DNA of 15,561 nt from Chloroflexota bacterium (GTDB lineage Bacteria > Chloroflexota > Limnocylindria > Limnocylindrales > CSP1-4), in the NCBI GenBank assembly GCA_017881985.1, contig JADGQH010000046.1, positions 1-15,561 of the forward strand, written 5' to 3'. The notes below the pieces were generated by a model. The model saw only the letters and a list, made by a program, of their open reading frames with translations. It was not told the origin of the DNA and searched no databases. Positions 1 to 5,662 of the stretch are shown here, in pieces. Every line of letters begins with the position of its first letter. The first letter of the stretch is position 1. The translations under genes and the position numbers were made by a program.

Positions 1-90
1 CCCGACGAAGGCGACGACGTCCTCGGCGGTGATCGTGACCGCGGAGGCGCCGGCACCCATCGCAGCTCGGTCGGGTCGCCCTAGACTCAT
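1..90 (-). CDS. N-terminal fragment of an unidentified divergent gene
   Basis: The minus strand reads open from an ATG at 90 to the window edge, giving 30 residues that begin MSLGRPDRAAMGAGASAVTI and continue TAEDVVAFVG. A second in-frame ATG lies at 60. I prefer 90 because a TAGAAT hexamer (104-99 on the minus strand) sits 8 nt before it, as expected for a nearly leaderless transcript, and no Shine-Dalgarno sequence precedes either ATG. The fragment is too short to assign. The 'ITAEDVVAFVG' stretch resembles the start of several small alpha/beta or hot-dog proteins, but that is not enough for a call. The gene is divergent from the dhaM-dhaL pair and could share its control region. Confidence 0.5.
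   Translation of the reverse strand, partial: MSLGRPDRAAMGAGASAVTITAEDVVAFVG
82..87 (+). promoter_or_regulatory. Candidate -10 hexamer for the dhaM-dhaL pair
   Basis: TAGACT on the + strand, the same hexamer seen upstream of apt at 12242. A start near 94 would give a leader of about 74 nt before dhaM. It lies inside the first codons of the divergent minus-strand gene, so the two promoters would overlap and could be co-regulated. No clear -35 was seen. Confidence 0.3.
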
Positions 91-98
91 GCAGCCAG

Positions 99-104
99 AT
101 TCTA
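99..104 (-). promoter_or_regulatory. Candidate -10 hexamer of the divergent left-edge gene
   Basis: Read on the minus strand this is TAGAAT, close to TATAAT, in a very GC-rich setting. Seven bases downstream of its end lies position 92, so transcription would begin only about 2 nt before the ATG at 90. No convincing -35 element was seen. The assignment is inference from spacing and composition. Confidence 0.4.
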
Positions 105-167
105 CCCTCCGCCACGGCCCGGTCCGCGGCAATGTCGGCGGACCCCGGACAGGTCGGGAGGTGCTCG

Positions 168-635
168 ATGGTCGCGCTCGTCCTGGTGGGCCACAGCCCT
201 GAGCTCCTGCGCGGCCTCCGCGCGATGCTGGCCCAGGCCGCGCCCGCCGTCCCCGTCGTCGTGGCCGGCGGCACGGACGGCGGGGCGCTCGGGACCAGCG
301 CCCCGCGGATCCTCCACGCGCTGCGCTCCGCCCTCGCCGATTCCCCGGACGGGACGATCGTGCTGCTCGACCTCGGCAGCGCCGCGCTCGCCCTCGAGAT
401 GGCACTCGATGACCTCGAGCCGTCCGCACGTGCCCGTGTGCGGGTGAGTCGGGGCGCGCTCGTCGAGGGAGCCGTGCGAGCCGCCGTGCAGGCTGCCGGC
501 GGCGGGTCGCTTGCGGCGGTGCTCGCAGCCTCGGAGATGTCGGCGGCCCTGGACAAGCTGCCCGATGACTGGCCGGCGGACGGGGCGGCCCCGGGGACGC
601 ACCCGGGGCAGACCCCGGGGCGGCCGGACCGGTGA
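168..635 (+). CDS. dhaM: PTS-dependent dihydroxyacetone kinase phosphotransfer subunit DhaM (copy 1)
   Basis: This 155-residue protein is a single EIIA-mannose-type domain, the phosphotransfer subunit of the DHA kinase. In the family it accepts phosphate from HPr on a histidine and rephosphorylates ADP held on DhaL. The phospho-histidine is His9 in 'LVLVGHSPEL'. The 'AGGTDGGALGTSAPRI' and 'LLDLGSAALALEMAL' motifs are also typical. The ATG at 168 is chosen over one at 132 because GGGAGGTG lies just before it and the family fold begins at MVALVLVGH. It lacks the HPr and EI-like domains fused to DhaM in Escherichia coli, so it must use general PTS proteins encoded elsewhere. The last 20 or so residues are a Pro/Gly-rich tail. 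The stop overlaps the start of dhaL by 4 nt. It is diverged from the second DhaM at 9940. Confidence 0.88.
   Translation: MVALVLVGHSPELLRGLRAMLAQAAPAVPVVVAGGTDGGALGTSAPRILHALRSALADSPDGTIVLLDLGSAALALEMALDDLEPSARARVRVSRGALVEGAVRAAVQAAGGGSLAAVLAASEMSAALDKLPDDWPADGAAPGTHPGQTPGRPDR
590..625 (+). repeat. 12-bp tandem repeat in the 3' end of dhaM copy 1
   Basis: CCCGGGG recurs at 590, 602 and 614, exactly 12 bp apart. In frame it encodes three tetrapeptides, PGTH, PGQT and PGRP, making a proline-glycine tail after the folded domain. The repeat preserves the reading frame and may vary in copy number between strains. Confidence 0.6.
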
Positions 636-1276
636 GCGGGGCGCTCGTCGTCGCGTGGCTCCGCCTCGCGGCATCCCGGGTCGCCGCCGAGCGCATGCGA
701 CTGACGGACCTCGACGCGGCCATCGGCGACGGAGACCACGGGATCAATCTCGCCCGTGGCCTCGCTGTCCTCGAGGCGCGCCTGGCCGCGGGCGACGTCT
801 CCATGGAGGCTCCGGCACCGATCCTTGCCCTCGCCGGCCGAACCATCACGGGCACCGTCGGAGGGGCGAGCGGGGCGCTCTATGGCCGCGCGCTCCTGCG
901 GGCCGCGGCGACGGTCGAGCCCGGGCACGTCGGCGCGGGCATGTCGGTGGCCCAGGTCGCGGCCGCGCTCCGGGCCGCCGTGGACGGCATCGCAGCGCTC
1001 GGCCGGTCCCGGCCCGGGGAGAAGACGATGCTCGACGCGCTCGTCCCCGCGGTTACCGCGCTCGAGGCAGCGGCAGCCGCCGGCTCGGGCCTCCCGGATG
1101 CCCTGCTCCGGGCGGCGGACGCGGCCGACGCCGGGGCCTGGGCGACGCTGCCGCTGCTGGCCACGAAGGGCCGCGCCAGCTACCTGGGGGAGCGCTCGAT
1201 CGGCCATCTCGACCCCGGCGCGGTCTCGAGCACCCTGCTCCTTCGGGCCCTCGCGGACGCCGCGGCGGGCGCCTGA
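632..1276 (+). CDS. dhaL: Dihydroxyacetone kinase ADP-binding subunit DhaL (copy 1)
   Basis: This 214-residue protein has the length and motifs of DhaL, the subunit that holds ADP/ATP as a tightly bound coenzyme and passes phosphate to DHA bound on DhaK. 'LDAAIGDGDHG' (27-37) supplies the three magnesium-ligand aspartates Asp28, Asp33 and Asp35. 'TVGGASGALYG', 'GEKTMLDAL' and 'TKGRASYLGERSIGHLDPGA' are further family blocks. The GTG start forms a GTGA overlap with the dhaM stop, so the two are translationally coupled. There is no dhaK beside this pair. It either shares the DhaK encoded at 2379 or works with another DhaK-like partner. It is clearly diverged from the DhaL at 3383, so this is not a recent duplication. 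The function call is firm and the partner is inferred. Confidence 0.88.
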   Translation: MSGALVVAWLRLAASRVAAERMRLTDLDAAIGDGDHGINLARGLAVLEARLAAGDVSMEAPAPILALAGRTITGTVGGASGALYGRALLRAAATVEPGHVGAGMSVAQVAAALRAAVDGIAALGRSRPGEKTMLDALVPAVTALEAAAAAGSGLPDALLRAADAADAGAWATLPLLATKGRASYLGERSIGHLDPGAVSSTLLLRALADAAAGA

Positions 1277-1330
1277 CCCCGCGCCGCCCGCTGGGGCGTG
1301 GGGCGCACGCGGCGCCCTCCAGCCGACCTA

Positions 1331-1374
1331 CCCGCAACGTTCCCGCAACCTAGACGTTTCCTTGACGTTTTTCG
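1331..1374 (+). repeat. Two pairs of 11-bp phased direct repeats upstream of glpF
   Basis: CCCGCAAC occurs at 1331 and 1342, and GACGTTT at 1353 and 1364, so four consecutive 11-bp units run head to tail. One repeat per helical turn puts all copies on the same DNA face, as expected for a cooperatively bound regulator. The last unit overlaps the candidate -35 TTGACG. The repeats are seen directly and the regulatory role is inferred. Confidence 0.55.
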
Positions 1375-1391
1375 CGATGCCGCGGGCGTAC
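1362..1391 (+). promoter_or_regulatory. Candidate glpF operon promoter
   Basis: TTGACG at 1362-1367 matches a sigma-70 -35 element at five of six positions. A weak -10 (GCGTAC, 1386-1391) follows after 18 bp. TACCGT at 1389 would need a 21-bp spacer. Transcription would start near 1398, leaving a leader of about 140 nt. A poor -10 next to phased repeats would suit an activated promoter. Confidence 0.4.
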
Positions 1392-1401
1392 CGTTTCGGC
1401 A

Positions 1402-1421
1402 ACAGTGCTCGAGGGCACTGT
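1402..1421. promoter_or_regulatory. 20-bp palindrome, candidate operator or leader hairpin
   Basis: ACAGTGC (1402-1408) and GCACTGT (1415-1421) are perfect 7-bp inverted arms around a 6-bp centre. It would lie just downstream of the predicted transcription start, a common position for a repressor operator such as a GlpR or GntR type. As RNA it could also form a small hairpin. No regulator gene is present in the window. Confidence 0.5.
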
Positions 1422-1444
1422 GGCGTCGGCGTGATCGGCCGCCA

Positions 1445-1466
1445 CGCGACCCGGGCCGGGGTCGCG
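1445..1466 (+). promoter_or_regulatory. Strong hairpin in the glpF leader
   Basis: CGCGACCC (1445-1452) and GGGTCGCG (1459-1466) form a perfect 8-bp GC stem around a 6-nt loop, in the predicted leader about 70 nt before the glpF start. Flanking GCCAC and GTGGC can extend the stem across an asymmetric bulge. It may affect elongation or mRNA stability. I do not recognise it as a known riboswitch. Confidence 0.45.
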
Positions 1467-1537
1467 GCGGTGGCAGCGGAGGGATCGAGCGAGGTTCGCA
1501 GCCGGCGTTGGTGTCCAACCCAATAGAGGGAGTGAGC

Positions 1538-2272
1538 ATGAGCACGGAGAAATTCGTAGCGGAACTGATCGGGACCATGATCCTGATCCTGCTCGGCGAC
1601 GGCGTCGTCGCGGGCGTCCTCCTGAACAAGTCCAAGGCCTTTGCGGGCGGCTGGATCGTCATCACCCTGGCGTGGGGACTTGCCGTCTTCTCGGGCGTCG
1701 TGGTTTCGGGCCCCTACAGCGGCGCACACCTGAACCCGGCGGTCACCCTCGGTCTCGCCATCACCGGCGCGACCCCGTGGGACCAGGTTCCGATGTACCT
1801 CGTGGCCCAGTTCCTGGGCGCGTTCATCGGCGCGACGCTGGTCTTCCTGCACTACTACCCGCACTGGGCTGAGACCGAGGACCCGGGCCTCAAGCTTGCC
1901 GTCTTCTCGACCGGCCCGGCCATCCGCAGCCCGCTCTGGAACCTGGTCTCGGAGATCATCGGGACGTTCGTCCTGGTCTTCGTGATCCTGACCTTCGGGA
2001 AGAACACCGCGAGCCTCGGCCCCTTGGCCGTTGCCCTCCTCGTCGTCGTGATCGGCCTCTCGCTCGGAGGTACGACCGGGTACGCGATCAACCCCGCCCG
2101 CGACCTCGGGCCGCGGATCATGCATGCGATCCTGCCGATCCCCGGCAAGGGAAGCAGCGACTGGGAGTACGCGTGGATCCCCGTGGTCGGCCCGCTTCTC
2201 GGCGGCGCGATCGCTGCGGTCGTCTGGGTTGCCCTCTACAAGGACTTCATCCTGAAGGCCTTGCCGAACTGA
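1538..2272 (+). CDS. glpF: Glycerol uptake facilitator (MIP/aquaglyceroporin)
   Basis: This 244-residue integral membrane protein passes glycerol by facilitated diffusion. The two half-helix NPA motifs are at 66-68 ('SGAHLNPAVTL') and 185-187 ('GYAINPARDLGPR'). The aspartate after the second NPA-Arg (Asp189) is a hallmark of glycerol-conducting rather than water-only channels. Hydrophobic segments near 8-28, 38-57, 87-106, 137-153, 161-178 and 214-233 fit the six-helix fold. The ATG at 1538 is preceded by GAGGGAG with good spacing. A GTG two codons upstream is possible but less likely. It is the first gene after the regulated intergenic region, followed by dhaK after a 106-nt gap with a hairpin, so it probably heads the glpF-dhaK-dhaL-glpK unit. 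Glycerol is the likely substrate and DHA is also plausible. Confidence 0.93.
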   Translation: MSTEKFVAELIGTMILILLGDGVVAGVLLNKSKAFAGGWIVITLAWGLAVFSGVVVSGPYSGAHLNPAVTLGLAITGATPWDQVPMYLVAQFLGAFIGATLVFLHYYPHWAETEDPGLKLAVFSTGPAIRSPLWNLVSEIIGTFVLVFVILTFGKNTASLGPLAVALLVVVIGLSLGGTTGYAINPARDLGPRIMHAILPIPGKGSSDWEYAWIPVVGPLLGGAIAAVVWVALYKDFILKALPN

Positions 2273-2289
2273 GCCTCGCCAACCCGTTC

Positions 2290-2320
2290 GCGCCGGCGGC
2301 TTCGGCCCTGCCGCCGGCGC
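2290..2320 (+). terminator. Intercistronic hairpin between glpF and dhaK
   Basis: GCGCCGGCGGC (2290-2300) and GCCGCCGGCGC (2310-2320) are perfect 11-bp inverted arms around a 9-nt loop. What follows is pyrimidine-rich (TCTGCACTCTCTT) but not a clean U-tract. It could be a partial terminator, or a processing or stability element that raises glpF expression relative to the downstream genes. Confidence 0.5.
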
Positions 2321-2378
2321 TCTGCACTCTCTTGAGCATCCCGAGCATCGGTTGGTTGATCCGCCATTGGAGGAGCGC

Positions 2379-3377
2379 ATGAAGAAGCTCATCAACACCC
2401 CGGAGCGCGAGGTCGACGAGGCGCTCGCCGGTATGGCAGCGGCCCACCCTGACCTGCTCCGCGTCGAGGAGCCCAACATCATCGTCCGCAAGGACGCGCC
2501 TCGACCCGGCAAGGTCGGCGTCATCTCCGGCGGTGGCTCCGGCCACGAGCCGATGCACGGCGGTTTCGTCGGGCTCGGCATGCTGGATGCGGCCTGCCCG
2601 GGCGCGGTCTTCACCTCGCCGGTGCCGGAGCAGATGCTCGCGGCCACCAAGGCGGTCAACGGTGGCGCCGGGGTCCTTCACATCGTGAAGAACTACACCG
2701 GCGACATCATGAACTTCGAGATCGCCGCGGAGATGGCGCAGGCGGAGGGGATCGAGGTCGCCTCGGTCGTGATCGCCGACGACGTCGCCGTGAAGGATTC
2801 GCTCTACACCGCGGGTCGCCGCGGCGTCGGCGGCACCGTGCTCGCCGAGAAGATCGTCGGAGCCGCCGCCGAGGCGGGTGCCGACCTCAAGACCGTCACC
2901 GCCCTCTGCCAGAAGGTGCAGGACAACGTCCGATCGATGGGCATGGCCCTGACCTCCTGCACGGTGCCGGCCGCGGGCAAGCCCACGTTTGACATCTCCG
3001 ACTCGGAGATGGAGATCGGGGTGGGGATCCATGGCGAGCCCGGGCGGCGGCGCGAGGCGCTCCGGCCGGCCGACGAGATCGTCGAGATGCTCGTCACCCC
3101 GATCCTCGAGGAGGGCATCTTCGCCAGCGGCGACCGCGTCCTCGCGTTCGTCAACGGCATGGGCGGCACGCCGCTCATCGAGCTCTACGTCGCCTACCGG
3201 AAGGTCAACGAGATTCTGACCGGCAAGGGCATCACGATCGCGCGCAACCTGGTCGGGAGCTACATCACGTCGCTCGAGATGGCGGGATTGTCGATCACGC
3301 TGCTCAAGCTCGACGACGAGCTGCTCCGATACTGGGACGCGCCGGTCAAGACACCCGGCCTGCGGTGGGGAGTCTGA
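2379..3377 (+). CDS. dhaK: Dihydroxyacetone kinase substrate-binding subunit DhaK
   Basis: This 332-residue protein binds DHA covalently as a hemiaminal on a histidine and presents it to DhaL for phosphorylation to DHAP. The key residues fall at the same numbers as in Escherichia coli DhaK: His56 in 'GGGSGHEP', Asp109 in 'IVKNYTGDIMNFE' and the substrate-linking His218 in 'GIHGEPG'. 'DDVAVKDSLYTAGRRGVGGT' and the C-terminal 'WDAPVKTPGLRWG' also match. It is shorter than the E. coli protein because a loop after about residue 245 is missing, as in many PTS-type DhaK proteins. The ATG at 2379 has GGAGG five bases upstream, so an earlier in-frame GTG at 2352 is rejected. It is the only dhaK in the window, against two dhaL and two dhaM. 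Confidence 0.95.
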   Translation: MKKLINTPEREVDEALAGMAAAHPDLLRVEEPNIIVRKDAPRPGKVGVISGGGSGHEPMHGGFVGLGMLDAACPGAVFTSPVPEQMLAATKAVNGGAGVLHIVKNYTGDIMNFEIAAEMAQAEGIEVASVVIADDVAVKDSLYTAGRRGVGGTVLAEKIVGAAAEAGADLKTVTALCQKVQDNVRSMGMALTSCTVPAAGKPTFDISDSEMEIGVGIHGEPGRRREALRPADEIVEMLVTPILEEGIFASGDRVLAFVNGMGGTPLIELYVAYRKVNEILTGKGITIARNLVGSYITSLEMAGLSITLLKLDDELLRYWDAPVKTPGLRWGV

Positions 3378-3382
3378 ACACC

Positions 3383-4006
3383 GTGATCTCGACGGGCGAC
3401 TTCTCGCGGTTCCTCGAGACGTTCGCCGCCCGGATCCACGCCGCCAAGGAGGAGCTGACACAGCTCGACTCCGCCATCGGCGACGCGGATCACGGGATCA
3501 ACATGGACCGCGGGATGACCGCCATCTCCGAGCTCCTCCCCGGGCTCCAGGATGGCGATGCCGGGACCCTCTTCAAGCAGACCGGCATGAAGCTCATCTC
3601 GACGGTCGGCGGGGCCAGCGGCCCCCTCTACGGGACGTTCTTCCTTCGCCTCGGTACCTCGTTCGGCACGGCCACGGAGATTGGCCCCACCGAGCTTGCC
3701 GCAGGGTTCCGCGCCGGGCTTGAGGGCGTCATCGCCCGCGGCAAGGCCGGGCTCGACGACAAGACGATGGTCGACGCCATGGTTCCGGCCGTCGAGGCCC
3801 TCGAGGCGGGCATCGGGGATCTCCCGGCCGCCCTCGACGCCGCCGCCGTGGCGGCCGCCGCGGGTCGCGACCGGGTCACCCCGCTCGTGGCCCGGAAGGG
3901 TCGCGCGAGCTACCTCGGGGAACGTTCCGCGGACCACCAGGATCCTGGGGCGACGAGCACCACGATCCTTTTCGAATCCCTTCGCGACGCTTTGCGCGCC
4001 GGCTAG
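3383..4006 (+). CDS. dhaL: Dihydroxyacetone kinase ADP-binding subunit DhaL (copy 2)
   Basis: This protein of about 207 residues binds the nucleotide and transfers phosphate from its ADP/ATP coenzyme to DHA on DhaK. The magnesium-binding aspartates Asp29, Asp34 and Asp36 lie in 'LDSAIGDADHG', nearly at the E. coli positions. 'STVGGASGPLYGTFFLR', 'DDKTMVDAMVPA' and 'RKGRASYLGERSADHQDPGA' are standard blocks. Two GTG starts are possible. 3365 overlaps dhaK by 13 nt but has no Shine-Dalgarno. 3383 lies 5 nt after the dhaK stop with GGTGGGGAG upstream and matches the family N-terminus, so I chose it. Adjacency to dhaK makes this the probable main DhaL. Its TAG stop sits in the loop of a hairpin. 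Confidence 0.92.
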   Translation: MISTGDFSRFLETFAARIHAAKEELTQLDSAIGDADHGINMDRGMTAISELLPGLQDGDAGTLFKQTGMKLISTVGGASGPLYGTFFLRLGTSFGTATEIGPTELAAGFRAGLEGVIARGKAGLDDKTMVDAMVPAVEALEAGIGDLPAALDAAAVAAAAGRDRVTPLVARKGRASYLGERSADHQDPGATSTTILFESLRDALRAG

Positions 4007-4019
4007 TGCCGGCACGCGC
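3994..4019 (+). promoter_or_regulatory. Hairpin enclosing the dhaL stop codon
   Basis: GCGCGCCGGC before the stop and GCCGGC, AC, GCGC after it pair into a 10-bp GC stem with a 2-nt bulge. The 4-nt loop TAGT contains the dhaL TAG. It lies 25 nt before the glpK start and covers much of the gap. It may tune coupling between dhaL and glpK or mark an mRNA processing point. There is no U-tract. Confidence 0.4.
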
Positions 4020-4044
4020 CATCTAGATCCGTACGGAGAGAGAC

Positions 4045-5541
4045 ATGACAAAGTACGTAGGCGCGCTCGACCAGGGCACGACGAGCACCCGCTTCATGAT
4101 CTTCGACCACGCCGGTGCCGTCGTGGCGGTCGATCAGAAGGAGCACGAGCAGATCTTCCCGAAGCCGGGCTGGGTCGAGCACGACCCGATGGAGATCTGG
4201 ACCCGGTCGCAGGAGGTCATCAAGGGCGCTCTTGCCAAGGCCGGCATCACCGCCGCAGACCTCGCCGCGGTCGGCATCACGAACCAGCGCGAAACCGCGG
4301 TCGTCTGGGATCGCAAGACCGGCAAGCCGGTTTACAACGCCATCGTCTGGCAGGACACCCGGACCGACCAGATCTGCGCCGCGCTCGCCGCGGATGGCGG
4401 CTCCGATCGCCTTCGGCCGAAGACCGGCCTTCCGCTGGCAACCTACTTCTCCGGCCCCAAGATCAAGTGGATCCTCGACAATGTCGACGGCGCCCGGGCC
4501 AAGGCCGAGGCCGGCGATCTCCTGTTCGGCAACATCGACGCCTGGTGCATCTGGAACCTGACCGGCGGCACGTCGGGCGGCGTCCACGTCACCGATCCGT
4601 CGAACGCAAGCCGGACGCTCCTCTTCAACTACACCACCCTTGAGTGGGATCCCGAGATCCTCGCGCTCATGGGCATCCCGAAGTCGATGCTCCCGGTCGT
4701 CAAGGCCTCGTCCGAGGTCTACGGCACAGCCGTCGGCGACCTCGCCGGCGTCCCGGTCGCAGGTGACCTGGGCGACCAGCAGGCCGCCCTCTTCGGCCAG
4801 ACGTGCTTCTCCCCCGGCGAGGCGAAGAACACGTACGGCACCGGCTGCTTCATGCTCCTCAACACGGGCACGAAGGCAGTTCCGTCGAAGAACGGCCTCC
4901 TCACGACCCTCGGCTACAAGATCGGCAACCAGCCGGCCGTGTACGCCCTCGAGGGTTCCATCGCGATCACCGGCGCCCTCGTGCAGTGGCTCCGCGACAA
5001 CCTCGGGATGATCGAGAAGTCGCCCGACATCGAGGCCCTCGCGGCCACGGTCGAGGACAACGGCGGCGTCTACTTCGTCCCGGCGTTCAGCGGCCTCTTC
5101 GCGCCGTACTGGAAGAACTCTGCGCGCGGCGTCATCGCCGGCCTGACCCGGTACGTCAACAAGGGCCACATCGCGCGTGCCGTCCTCGAGGCGACCGCGT
5201 GGCAGACCCGCGAGGTCCTCGACGCCATGAACGCCGACTCCGGCGTTCCGTTGACGGCCCTCAAGGTCGACGGCGGCATGGTCTTCAACGACCTGCTCAT
5301 GCAGTTCCAGTCGGACGTCCTGGGCGTCCCGGTCATCCGTCCGAAGGTTGCCGAGACGACAGCCCTCGGCGCGGCCTACGCCGCCGGCCTCGCGGTCGGC
5401 TACTGGGCCGAGGTCGAGGACCTTCGCGCCAACTGGGCCAAGGACAAGACCTGGGAGCCCAAGATGGACGCGGCGCTCCGCGACAAGGAGTACGCGCTCT
5501 GGAAGAAGGCCGTCACGCGGACCTTCGACTGGGCGGAGTAG
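4045..5541 (+). CDS. glpK: Glycerol kinase
   Basis: This 498-residue FGGY-family kinase makes sn-glycerol-3-phosphate from glycerol and ATP. The N-terminal phosphate loop is 'ALDQGTTSTR' (7-16), followed by 'KPGWVEHDPMEIW' and 'ITNQRETAVVWD'. The catalytic base is expected to be Asp244 in 'GDLGDQQAALFGQ', and 'NTYGTGCFMLLNTG' is the nucleotide-site block. The ATG has GGAGAG four bases upstream. In Gram-positive GlpK a histidine in 'SYHFYG' is phosphorylated by HPr; here the segment is 'SSEVYG' (222-227, with Glu224), so that control is absent. The E. coli fructose-bisphosphate loop (GGKGGTR) is also missing, replaced by a shorter 'GDLAGVPVAG'. Allosteric control therefore probably differs. 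The gene closes the glpF-dhaK-dhaL-glpK block and is followed by a strong hairpin. Confidence 0.96.
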   Translation: MTKYVGALDQGTTSTRFMIFDHAGAVVAVDQKEHEQIFPKPGWVEHDPMEIWTRSQEVIKGALAKAGITAADLAAVGITNQRETAVVWDRKTGKPVYNAIVWQDTRTDQICAALAADGGSDRLRPKTGLPLATYFSGPKIKWILDNVDGARAKAEAGDLLFGNIDAWCIWNLTGGTSGGVHVTDPSNASRTLLFNYTTLEWDPEILALMGIPKSMLPVVKASSEVYGTAVGDLAGVPVAGDLGDQQAALFGQTCFSPGEAKNTYGTGCFMLLNTGTKAVPSKNGLLTTLGYKIGNQPAVYALEGSIAITGALVQWLRDNLGMIEKSPDIEALAATVEDNGGVYFVPAFSGLFAPYWKNSARGVIAGLTRYVNKGHIARAVLEATAWQTREVLDAMNADSGVPLTALKVDGGMVFNDLLMQFQSDVLGVPVIRPKVAETTALGAAYAAGLAVGYWAEVEDLRANWAKDKTWEPKMDAALRDKEYALWKKAVTRTFDWAE

Positions 5542-5558
5542 TCTCTCTCGCCTCACCA

Positions 5559-5593
5559 TCCGGGGCCCCTCGGCAATGCCGGGGGGCCCCGGA
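5559..5593 (+). terminator. Large stem-loop after glpK
   Basis: TCCGGGGCCCC (5559-5569) pairs with GGGGCCCCGGA (5583-5593), and the stem continues through a T·G wobble and CGGC/GCCG to an AAT loop. The result is a stem of 16 pairs. No U-tract follows, so it is either a GC-type intrinsic terminator or an mRNA 3'-end stabiliser. It is the best candidate for the end of the glpF-glpK transcript. Confidence 0.6.
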
Positions 5594-5602
5594 ACACGTC
5601 AC

Positions 5603-5617
5603 GCGGGCTCGGCCCGC
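5603..5617 (+). promoter_or_regulatory. Short hairpin upstream of glpA
   Basis: GCGGGC and GCCCGC form a 6-bp perfect stem around TCG, between the large post-glpK stem-loop and the glpA start 46 nt further on. It could be part of the terminator region or of a glpA leader. The evidence is the inverted repeat only. Confidence 0.3.
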
Positions 5618-5662
5618 ATGATCACGCAGGACACGACAGAGGACCAGAGCGAGGTGAGCAGG

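Noticed and set aside
132..167. An upstream ATG start for the first dhaM
   Set aside because: The ATG at 132 has no ribosome binding site and adds 12 residues that do not belong to the fold. The ATG at 168 has GGGAGGTG and the conserved start.
5618..5662. Earlier glpA starts (ATG at 5618, GTG at 5654)
   Set aside because: The added residues are polar and lie before the FAD-binding strand, and the ATG at 5663 has the better-spaced GAGG. The GTG cannot be fully excluded.
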